In this document: piece by piece, positions 18,191-26,377 of the stretch
Layout: every line of letters begins with the position of its first letter
How positions within the stretch are numbered: position 1 is the stretch's first letter
NCBI GenBank assembly: GCA_002304445.1
Contig: NEVA01000010.1
Span: forward strand, 62,001 to 126,000
Length of the DNA stretch: 64,000 bases
From: Opitutia bacterium Tous-C4FEB
GTDB lineage: Bacteria > Verrucomicrobiota > Verrucomicrobiia > Opitutales > Opitutaceae
Direction: 5' to 3'
Program-made: the position numbers and the translations under genes
Notes under the pieces: model-generated
What the model was told of the DNA's origin: nothing
Databases searched by the model: none
Seen by the model: only the letters and a program-made list of their open reading frames with translations

Positions 18191-20554
18191 ATGCTCCCGT
18201 CCACGATGTCACCCCTCCTTCGCCTGCTCCCGGCCCTGCTTGCATTTGTCGCGGTATCCGCCGCCACCGCTGCGCCCACATTTCTGCCCCAGAAACTCGC
18301 GGCCATGGATGCCGCGGTGGCCGACGCCATCGCGGCCAAGAAAATTCCCGGCGGCGTCCTCTGGGTCGAACGCGCCGGCGAGTCCTACTCCCGCGCCTAC
18401 GGCCAGCGCGCGGTAGTGCCCACCCCCGAGCCGCTCACCGCCGATACGATCTACGACTCAGCCTCGCTCACCAAGGTGGTCGCCACCACCACTGCCGTCA
18501 TGCATCTGGTCGAGCGCGGCCGCCTCGAACTTGACGCGCCCGTCGCCCGATACCTGCCCGCGTTCGCCGCCCACGGCAAAGATGCGGTCACCGTTCGCCA
18601 GCTTCTCACCCACCACTCCGGCCTGCGCGCCGGCCTTCCGCGAACGCCGGCTTGGTCCGGTTACGCCGCCGCCATCGAGCGTGCTTGCGCGGAGAAACTC
18701 GTCGGCGTGCCCGGCGGCACGTTTCTCTACAGCGACATCAACTTCATCGTCCTCGGTGAGCTTGTGCGGATCGCCAGCGGTCTGCCCCTCGACGCCTATG
18801 CGGCAAAAGAAATTTTTCTGCCCCTTGGCCTCGGCGACACCGGCTTTATCCCCGCCGCTACCAAGCTCGACCGCATCGCACCCACCGAACTCACCGCCGG
18901 CACGATGTTGCGCGGGGTCGTGCATGACCCCACGGCGCGCGCCATGGACGGCGTCGCCGGTCACGCCGGACTCTTCACCACGGCCTCCGATCTCGCCCGT
19001 TTCTGCCGCATGTTGCTCGGGGGCGGGCAACTCGACGGCGTCCGCATCCTCAGCGCCGCGTCCGTCGCCGAAATGACCCGCGTGCAAACCGACGGCTCCA
19101 ATCGCCGCGGTCTCGGTTGGGACCTCGATTCGTCATTCTCAGGCCCGCGCGGCCGTTGGTTTCCCGCCGGCACCTCCTACGGCCACACCGGCTTCACCGG
19201 CACGAGTCTATGGCTCGATCCCTCCACGCAGACGTTCGTGCTTTTTCTCTCCAACCGCGTCCACCCCGACGGCAAAGGCGACACCGGTCCCCTCCGCCGC
19301 ACGCTCGGCACTCTCGCGGCCGAGGCCGTCGGTCGCGACACCGGCGCCGTGCTCAACGGGATCGACGTGCTCGTGCGCGAGGACTTCGCCCGCCTGCGCG
19401 GCCTGCGCGTCGGTCTCATCACCAACCACAGCGGCCGCGACCGCGACGGCCGCAGCACCATCGATCTGCTTCATGCCGCGAAAGACCTCAAACTCGTCGC
19501 CCTCTTCAGCCCCGAACACGGCATCCGCGGGACGGCCGACGAAAAAGTCGGCGACTCCATCGACGAAAAAACCAAACTCCCGATTTACAGTCTCTACGGC
19601 GACGCCCCGAAACGCGCGACCGGCCAATCCGACGCCGACTACGCTGCCGCCGTTCTCCGGGCCCACGCGCCCAAGCCCGAGCAACTCCGCGACCTCGACG
19701 CCCTTGTTTTCGATATCCAAGACATCGGAGCCCGCTTCTACACCTACTCTGCCACGCTCGGCATTGCCCTCGAAGCCGCCGCGCTGGCGCAGAAAAAATT
19801 CATCGTTCTCGACCGCGTGAATCCCATCGGCGGCGTGAGCATGGAGGGTCCGGTGATGGCGCGCGTTCCGAGTTTCATCGGCTTCCATCCGATGCCCGTG
19901 CGCCACGGCATGACCCTCGGCGAACTGGCCCTCATGTATAACGCCGAACGCCGATTCGGCGCCGACCTCACTGTGGTGGCCTGCGAAAACTGGACGCGCG
20001 ACCGCCGCTTCGATGCCACGGGGCTGCCTTGGCTCAACCCCTCGCCCTCGATGCGCAGCCTCACCGCCGCCACGCTTTACCCGGGTCTCTGCCTGCTCGA
20101 GAGCACCGCCGTTTCCATGGGCCGGGGCACGCCGACACCCTTTGAACAGATCGGCGCGCCGTGGATCGATGGCGAGCGCCTCGCGGCCGAACTCAACCGC
20201 GCCGGTTTCCCCGGCGCGCACTTCGTCGCCGTGAAGTTTACCCCTAGGCCCGCCCTCTTTCCCGGTCCGGCCGCGTCGCTCAAACACCGCGAGGTCGAGT
20301 GCGGCGGCGTGCGCGTGATCCTCACCGACCCGGTCGCGTTCAACGCCGTCGACGTCGGCCTCGAGCTCGCCGTCATCCTCCAGCGGCTTTACCCGCAGCA
20401 GTTGAACGCCGCCGCCATGGCCCGCCTGCTTGGCGACGACGCGACGCTCGCCGCGATCCTTGCGGGCAAATCCTCCGCCGAGATCAAGGGCCCGTGGTCG
20501 GCCGGTCTCGTTGATTTCAAAGCCCGTCGTGCGGCGTTTCTGTTGTATCCGTAG
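18191..20554 (+). CDS. Fusion: N-terminal serine hydrolase (beta-lactamase family) and C-terminal DUF1343/NamZ-like (GH171) domain
   Basis: SASLTKVVATT (SxxK) then LRGLRVGLITNHSGRDRDGRSTIDLL, LFSPEHGIRGTADEKVGDSIDEKTKLPIYSLYG, LVFDIQDIGARFYTYSATL. Confidence 0.9.
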   Translation: MLPSTMSPLLRLLPALLAFVAVSAATAAPTFLPQKLAAMDAAVADAIAAKKIPGGVLWVERAGESYSRAYGQRAVVPTPEPLTADTIYDSASLTKVVATTTAVMHLVERGRLELDAPVARYLPAFAAHGKDAVTVRQLLTHHSGLRAGLPRTPAWSGYAAAIERACAEKLVGVPGGTFLYSDINFIVLGELVRIASGLPLDAYAAKEIFLPLGLGDTGFIPAATKLDRIAPTELTAGTMLRGVVHDPTARAMDGVAGHAGLFTTASDLARFCRMLLGGGQLDGVRILSAASVAEMTRVQTDGSNRRGLGWDLDSSFSGPRGRWFPAGTSYGHTGFTGTSLWLDPSTQTFVLFLSNRVHPDGKGDTGPLRRTLGTLAAEAVGRDTGAVLNGIDVLVREDFARLRGLRVGLITNHSGRDRDGRSTIDLLHAAKDLKLVALFSPEHGIRGTADEKVGDSIDEKTKLPIYSLYGDAPKRATGQSDADYAAAVLRAHAPKPEQLRDLDALVFDIQDIGARFYTYSATLGIALEAAALAQKKFIVLDRVNPIGGVSMEGPVMARVPSFIGFHPMPVRHGMTLGELALMYNAERRFGADLTVVACENWTRDRRFDATGLPWLNPSPSMRSLTAATLYPGLCLLESTAVSMGRGTPTPFEQIGAPWIDGERLAAELNRAGFPGAHFVAVKFTPRPALFPGPAASLKHREVECGGVRVILTDPVAFNAVDVGLELAVILQRLYPQQLNAAAMARLLGDDATLAAILAGKSSAEIKGPWSAGLVDFKARRAAFLLYP

Positions 20555-20578
20555 CGGTTGCGGTCGGCTCAAGCCACC

Positions 20579-20980
20579 TCAACGCTTGGAGCGAACGGCC
20601 GAGCGCCCTACCGCCGGCGCGATCGGCGTGCGACGTTCCGCTACCGGCAGATGACGGTTCGGCTTGGGCAGAAATGTGACCGCCAGCGCGTCCCCTTGCG
20701 GCGGCGCCTGCCAAACGTCGACCACTCGCCCGGGGGCCTTGCCTTCCCGCGGCGCCGACCAGGCGATCAGAGGACCATAGAACACCAGCTCGGCGCGATG
20801 GTTGTAGATCCACACGGCAAAGTCCTGCCCAACGCTGCGTAGCAGGGGCGCTCCGAGAATCGCCTCGGCTTCAACCTCCGTCATCCCGATCCGCAGCTGA
20901 TCCCACGCCGATTCTCCCCGCATCGCGACCGGTGAAAGAAAACAGAAAAACAAAATGAACCGCACGGCTCCGCACTTCAT
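20579..20980 (-). CDS. Hypothetical protein with BamE/SmpA-like segment
   Basis: Signal-like N-terminus; WDQLRIGMTEVEAEAILGAPL resembles a BamE/SmpA repeat. Confidence 0.6.
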   Translation of the reverse strand: MKCGAVRFILFFCFLSPVAMRGESAWDQLRIGMTEVEAEAILGAPLLRSVGQDFAVWIYNHRAELVFYGPLIAWSAPREGKAPGRVVDVWQAPPQGDALAVTFLPKPNRHLPVAERRTPIAPAVGRSAVRSKR

Positions 20981-21035
20981 CCCGCCACTATCGGCTCAAA
21001 ACCCGTCCGCCTGAAGCCCGCGCGGCGGTCCGGCA

Positions 21036-21470
21036 TCACTCCTTCGGCGCAAAAACGTTCCGCACCTTTTCCGGGACCGGCTCCGCTTCCATGCGCCCGG
21101 CCGAATCTTGCTTCACATGCACCGTGGACATTCGGCCCCGGGCGACCTCGGTCCATTTCCCGGCGCGATCTTTTTCAAAAACAAATTCGTAGGTCACACT
21201 AGTTTTCCCGACATCTGCCACCGAACCCGTGACGCGCACGACATCACCGCAACGCAACGGCCGCACGAACCCGCACGAGGCCTCGCGCCGCGGCCAACCG
21301 AGCCGCACGCCTTCCGGTGTCGTGCTCATCATCGCGAGGCCGGTCGCGCGGAACCATTCGTGTTCACACACCTCCATCCAGCGGTAGAAATTGGAGAAGT
21401 GCATGATCCCGGCGGCGTCGGTCTCGTGAAATTCCACGCGGCGGGTGATCGAAAAATTCGGACTGGCCAT
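21036..21470 (-). CDS. Acyl-CoA thioesterase (hotdog fold, YbgC/FadM-like)
   Basis: RRVEFHETDAAGIMHFSNFYRWMEVCEHEWF. Confidence 0.92.
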   Translation of the reverse strand: MASPNFSITRRVEFHETDAAGIMHFSNFYRWMEVCEHEWFRATGLAMMSTTPEGVRLGWPRREASCGFVRPLRCGDVVRVTGSVADVGKTSVTYEFVFEKDRAGKWTEVARGRMSTVHVKQDSAGRMEAEPVPEKVRNVFAPKE

Positions 21471-21534
21471 GAGGTCACCGTGAGCATTGCGCGCCCGCTG
21501 TCAAAATACGGCTGCGGTCCGCACCTCCGCGTGG

Positions 21535-21625
21535 AGGGCAGGGTCTCCGACCCGCCCTTTCCCCGCCCGCCTTGGGTACCCACCGGCCGGCAACGCGGTT
21601 TGAGGGCGGGTCAGAGACCCCTACT
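21535..21625. repeat. Inverted pair of GGGTCTC(C/T)GACCCGCCC intergenic repeats
   Basis: GGAGGGCAGGGTCTCCGACCCGCCC (plus) and GAGGGCGGGTCAGAGACCCCTAC (reverse orientation). Confidence 0.7.
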
Positions 21626-21646
21626 TTTGAGGTCGCCCGGCAGCAT

Positions 21647-22615
21647 TCACTTCGTCGCCGGTGCCGCCGCGCCCTTAGCCTCTTCCTTTTTCGGCGCGGC
21701 CGCTTTCGGCACGTTGATCTTCTTCTCGTCGAGATTCTGCATGATCTCGACGTCGTCTACCGGAGCCGAATCGACGCCGCCTTTTGGCACCTCAAGTTTC
21801 GCCAGCCACACGAGCGAGTTCAGGATCAGCCGGCGCTGGTCGTCGTTCTGCCAGTTCTTGTGAAAATGTCCGCCGGTGAAACCGAAGCCGCGTCCGCCGT
21901 CGGGTCGCTCCACCGCCCACATCGTCGTCTCGGCCCGACCTTTTGCGGCTTGAATGTGCGCGTAGGGACCCTTGGGGGAGACATACGGACCATCGCGCAC
22001 GGCGTCGGACGGCGTCGCCACGAGCAGGTCCTTCACGCCCGCTTTGCCGTCGCGAAAGCGCATGTTGAAATACCACTCGTCCTTGGTGCGAAAAGGCTTC
22101 ACGCCGCGAGTCACGGGATGCACCGGCAGCTCTTTGTAATCGGCATCCCAAATCGGGTTGCAGGAGAAAGCAGTTTCATAGTGCCCGCCGATCCATTCTT
22201 TCCACTCGGCGCCGCCTTTGTCGGCCAACACCTCGACCGCGTAGTGCGCCATGCCGATACCCGCGCCTTTCTTGGCGAGCGCGCCCAACACCGCGAGCCG
22301 CTCGGGCCGCACCGCCAGGTGGTTGGCTCCGCCGTCCGAATAAATGAAGACGGCATCGGCACCCTCGAAGACCGAGTTGTCGTCGACCCGTTTGCCTTCG
22401 ACTATTTTGGTCGGCCAACCGTTGGTGATCAGCACCGTCTTCAAACCCGGGAATCCCTCGAGGCGTTTCTGCAACAGCATCGAGCCGGCTCGAAATTCGT
22501 GCATCAACGGCGGATGACTGACCGGGCCGGCGATCATCACCAACTTGCGGTCGGCGGCGTGGAGCAGCGAGGTGCCGAGCGTGAGCGCGGCGATCAGGAA
22601 AGATCGGAGTTTCAT
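21647..22615 (-). CDS. ThuA domain-containing protein, secreted
   Basis: KLVMIAGPVSHPPLMHEFRAGSMLLQKRL; GGHYETAFSCNPIWDADYKELPVHPVTRGV; GFGFTGGHFHKNW. Confidence 0.92.
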   Translation of the reverse strand: MKLRSFLIAALTLGTSLLHAADRKLVMIAGPVSHPPLMHEFRAGSMLLQKRLEGFPGLKTVLITNGWPTKIVEGKRVDDNSVFEGADAVFIYSDGGANHLAVRPERLAVLGALAKKGAGIGMAHYAVEVLADKGGAEWKEWIGGHYETAFSCNPIWDADYKELPVHPVTRGVKPFRTKDEWYFNMRFRDGKAGVKDLLVATPSDAVRDGPYVSPKGPYAHIQAAKGRAETTMWAVERPDGGRGFGFTGGHFHKNWQNDDQRRLILNSLVWLAKLEVPKGGVDSAPVDDVEIMQNLDEKKINVPKAAAPKKEEAKGAAAPATK

Positions 22616-22704
22616 GGCGGGGGATATGAATCGTGGGGGTTGAACCGGCGGGATTGCAGCCGCTCCAACCGGAGCGGTGCGAGGAAAATCTTGGCCACTA
22701 AAAA

Positions 22705-22726
22705 GCCCGCCGGTTTCGCGGCGGGC
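22705..22726 (-). terminator. Rho-independent terminator of the 22741-24009 gene
   Basis: Minus strand GCCCGCCG-CGAAAC-CGGCGGGC followed by TTTTT. Confidence 0.85.
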
Positions 22727-22740
22727 CGAATTGTATCACC

Positions 22741-24009
22741 TCAGACCAACGGCGTCGTTCCGGGAATCGCGACCGGGCCGAAGATGCCGGGACCGGGACC
22801 GGGATTGGCCGGGAAGAGATCGAGTTTCGAGCCCTCCATCAGCCATTTCCACGATACCTCGCGTCCCGTGTAGGCCGCCATCCGCGCGCCGATGGCGGTG
22901 AGCGTGCTCTCCGCCACCTGCAGCGTTTCATTGAGCGGGTTATTCGCGCGGATGCTGGCAATCAGGTCCGTGTGCTCCGTCACCATCGGGTCTTTGTTCG
23001 GCCCGGTGTAGTTGAACGGTTTCTCGCCGGTGATCGTGGCGTTGTTGGGAATCGCGACGCCCTTGGTACCGACGACCCGCTCGCCGATGCGCGTGGCGGT
23101 CTTGGCGGCGTGGCGGCACATGCTCGAGACGCGCGCACCGTTGGCGTAATCCATCTCGACGGCGAAATGGTCCCAGATGTTACCGGGGAGACTGCCGCGA
23201 TTCTGCCGGCCACCCATGCCGTAGAATTTAACCGGCGGACCGCCAAAGGCCCAATTCATGACGTCGATGTTATGGATGTGTTGCTCCACGATCTGGTCGC
23301 CCGACATCCAATCCCAGTGATACCAGTTCCAGCACTGCCACTCGAAGTCGCTGAGGTTGGCGAGCCAGTCTTTCTTCTCCCGGAACCAAATGCCGTCGCC
23401 GTTCCAGTAGCATTGCCCGCCCGTCAATTCGCCCAACTCACCGTCTTTGATCCGGTTCATCGTCTCGATGTAACTGGCCTGATGCCGACGTTGCGTGCCG
23501 GCCACGACCCCGAGGCGTTTCTCGGTCGCGATTTTACCCGTCGCGATGATCGAGCGGATACCCGTTGGGTCGACGGCAACCGGCTTCTCGATGAAGATAT
23601 GTTTACCCGCAGCGACCGCGGCGGCGAAGTGGCTCGGCCGAAACCCCGGCGGGGTCGCGAGGATCACGTAGTTCACGTCCGTCGCCAAAACTTTTTGGAA
23701 CGCGTCGAACCCCCAGAACGTTTTGTCGGCCGAGACCTTGAACTGGTCGCGGGCCCGCACCGCCTGTTGCTCGAACAGATCGCCGACCGCCACGATTTCA
23801 ACGCCCGCAGCGGCTTCGAGCACGTTCTTGCCGGCGCCGCGGCCGCGACCGCCGCAACCGATGATGCCGACCCGGATCTTATCCGAGCCGGCGACCTGAC
23901 CGAGTCCACGCGTGGTGCCGGCGGTGGCCATCACGGCCGCTCCGGCCGTGAGAGACGAGAGCCGCACAAAATCGCGGCGGGAAAGGTTGGGTGAGACGGG
24001 AGTTTTCAT
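22741..24009 (-). CDS. Gfo/Idh/MocA family oxidoreductase with Tat-like leader
   Basis: LSRRDFVRLSSLTAGAAVMATAG leader; IRVGIIGCGGRGRGAG; GKHIFIEKPVAVDP. Confidence 0.94.
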   Translation of the reverse strand: MKTPVSPNLSRRDFVRLSSLTAGAAVMATAGTTRGLGQVAGSDKIRVGIIGCGGRGRGAGKNVLEAAAGVEIVAVGDLFEQQAVRARDQFKVSADKTFWGFDAFQKVLATDVNYVILATPPGFRPSHFAAAVAAGKHIFIEKPVAVDPTGIRSIIATGKIATEKRLGVVAGTQRRHQASYIETMNRIKDGELGELTGGQCYWNGDGIWFREKKDWLANLSDFEWQCWNWYHWDWMSGDQIVEQHIHNIDVMNWAFGGPPVKFYGMGGRQNRGSLPGNIWDHFAVEMDYANGARVSSMCRHAAKTATRIGERVVGTKGVAIPNNATITGEKPFNYTGPNKDPMVTEHTDLIASIRANNPLNETLQVAESTLTAIGARMAAYTGREVSWKWLMEGSKLDLFPANPGPGPGIFGPVAIPGTTPLV

Positions 24010-24204
24010 GGGGAGGATAACTTCTTAAACGCTGACGTTGGTTGAAACCGCGAGCAGGTCTGCGGTCCGTGCGCCGGAAGACGCACCCCTCATCGAAAGG
24101 TCACATCAAACTGGGTTGGCAAGCGGTATTTCCGAATCCTGCGCAGATGAAAATCCGCAGAATTTCCGCTCGTCCAATTACTCCGGAGCGTTCCAATCTC
24201 GGAC

Positions 24205-25242
24205 ATGATCAAAACCGAGTATCGCTTCTGTGCCGGCCCATGGAACTTCAGTGAGGGCCGCGACCCCTACGGCCCCGAGACCCGCCCGGCCCAGTCCTTC
24301 CGTTGGAAACTCGCCGCTCTGAAGAAACTGGGATTCGCCGCGATGATGTTTCACGACGACGACGCCGTGCCCGAAATCGACTCGAAGTCCCACGCGCAAG
24401 TACTCAAAGAAGCCAAAGCCCTCCGCCACCAACTCGACGGCGAAGGCATCGTGGCCGAGATCGTCGCTCCCCGCCTCTGGTTTTCCCCGCGCACGCTCGA
24501 CGGCGGCTACACCTCCAATCGCAACGCCGACCGTCAATACGCCCTCGATCGCTCCAAGCAGACGATCGATATCGCCCGCGAGCTCGGCACCAATCTCATC
24601 GTGCTCTGGCTCGCCCGCGAGGGCACTTATTTGCGCGAATCCAAATCCGGCGCACGCTCGACCGAACTGCTCGCCACCGCCCTCGACGCGATGCTGGCCC
24701 ATGACCCGCAAGCCCGTCTCTGCATCGAGCCCAAACCCAACGAGCCGATGGACCATGCCTACATCCCCACCATCGGCCACGCCCTCGCCATCGCCCACCT
24801 CACCCGCGACCCCAAGCGCATCGGCTGCCTCATCGAGTCCGCCCACTCCATCCTTGCCGGCCTCGATCCCGCCGACGAAATCGATTTCGCCATGTCGTTC
24901 GGCAAACTTTGGTCGATCCACCTCAACGACCAAAACGGCCTGAAATTCGACCAAGACAAACCCTTCGGCTCCGCCAATCTCCGGGTCGCCTTCAACCAAG
25001 TCCGCGCCCTCGAACGCAACGGCTACGGTCGCTCGGGCGAATACGTTGCCTTCGACGTCCATCCCTTCCGCACGACCCGCGAGGAACACTACTTAAAGCA
25101 CCTCGAGAATTCCCGCAAAACCTTCCTCCGCCTCGTCGAGAAAGCCCGCACCTATCCCACCGAGCAGGCCGACGCCCTCATCGCCGACCTCAACTACCAA
25201 GACCTCGACCAGCTCGTGCTCGAACACCTGCTGGGCAAATAA
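24205..25242 (+). CDS. XylA-like xylose isomerase family TIM-barrel protein
   Basis: FHDDDAVPE, DGGYTSNRNADRQYAL, IEPKPNEPMDHAYIPTIGHALA, LNDQNGLKFDQDKPFGSANLRVAF, all matching class I XylA blocks. Confidence 0.88.
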   Translation: MIKTEYRFCAGPWNFSEGRDPYGPETRPAQSFRWKLAALKKLGFAAMMFHDDDAVPEIDSKSHAQVLKEAKALRHQLDGEGIVAEIVAPRLWFSPRTLDGGYTSNRNADRQYALDRSKQTIDIARELGTNLIVLWLAREGTYLRESKSGARSTELLATALDAMLAHDPQARLCIEPKPNEPMDHAYIPTIGHALAIAHLTRDPKRIGCLIESAHSILAGLDPADEIDFAMSFGKLWSIHLNDQNGLKFDQDKPFGSANLRVAFNQVRALERNGYGRSGEYVAFDVHPFRTTREEHYLKHLENSRKTFLRLVEKARTYPTEQADALIADLNYQDLDQLVLEHLLGK

Positions 25243-25269
25243 CCGCGAGCGCGGCCGCCCGCGGCCGCG

Positions 25270-26163
25270 TCACGCCCCGGCCGTGACCCGGCGCAACCGC
25301 GGCCCGAAAACCGTGAGCGCCAGTCCCGCAATCACCAGCGCCCCGGCGCCGAGTTTCCATATCGGCAACGGTTCACCAAGCAACAGCGCCGAGGTCACCA
25401 ACCCGCAGATCGGCACCAACAGCGCAAACGGCGTAACCACCGACGCTGCGTGCCGAGCCAGCAGCCAGCTCCAGAGCGTGTAGCCGACCAAGGTCGAAAC
25501 ATAGACCACATAGGCCACACTCCAAAGTGTCGCAGCGCCCATGCGCGCGAGGCTCTCCGTGATCAGCTCCGGTCCTTCAACCAGCAGAGAAGCAACCGCC
25601 ATCGGCCCCGGCACCACCAACCCGCCCCACACCACCAGCGACAGCGGGTTCACCCGCCCCAACCGCTTCGAACTGAAATTGGCAAAACCCCAAGAGCACG
25701 CCGCGAGCAGCACGCAGACCAACCCCGCCGCCGACACTTCGCCCCCGATGTGCCAAGCGACCACCACGAAACCCGCACCCGCCAGCATCCCGCCCGCGAT
25801 CTGCGCCGGCGCGATCCGCTCCTTTAAAACCGTCGCCGACAGCAGCAACGTCACGAAGACCTGAAACTGCAGCACCAACGAAGCGAGCCCAGCCGACATC
25901 CCGAGCTTCAACCCAAGAAACAGAAACCCGAACTGCAGGGCAAACATCGTCAGCCCGTAGAGCAACAACTGCCGAGTCGTCACCGCCGGTCGCGGCACGA
26001 AAAATACCAGCGGCACCGCGACCAACACGAACCGCAGCGTGCACAGAAGCAGCGGAGGCAGCTCGATCAGCGCGATCTTCACCGCCGCGAAGTTTGCGCC
26101 CCAGATCGAGGCGACCAGCAGGGCGATCAAAACATGGCGAAACGGCAGACCGGCTTCAGGCAT
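25270..26163 (-). CDS. EamA family (DMT) transporter
   Basis: ALLVASIWGANFAAVKIALIELPPLLLCTLRFVLVAVPLVFF; ten hydrophobic segments. Confidence 0.92.
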   Translation of the reverse strand: MPEAGLPFRHVLIALLVASIWGANFAAVKIALIELPPLLLCTLRFVLVAVPLVFFVPRPAVTTRQLLLYGLTMFALQFGFLFLGLKLGMSAGLASLVLQFQVFVTLLLSATVLKERIAPAQIAGGMLAGAGFVVVAWHIGGEVSAAGLVCVLLAACSWGFANFSSKRLGRVNPLSLVVWGGLVVPGPMAVASLLVEGPELITESLARMGAATLWSVAYVVYVSTLVGYTLWSWLLARHAASVVTPFALLVPICGLVTSALLLGEPLPIWKLGAGALVIAGLALTVFGPRLRRVTAGA

Positions 26164-26377
26164 TGAACCGACGACGCTGCGCCTGCCCTCGGCCGCGGCA
26201 ATCCCCGCCTGCCCGACTAAGCCCGCAGTGCCTCGCCCCGAAACCGCCCGGCTGTGCCCCAGGTCCGGCAGTAAGCCTGCTTTCTGCGACGGCAGGAAAA
26301 AACTCGCCCAGACCGCGATTCGTCGCGAATTTAACACCCTATACCGGCCAGTTTTTTTCACACCAACCATTCACATT

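Noticed and set aside
24147-24170. Shared 12-mer AATCCGCAGAAT upstream of the XylA-like gene and the epimerase (about 30757)
   Set aside because: A single non-palindromic 12-mer match is expected by chance many times in a 64-kb window; no further support as a co-regulatory site.
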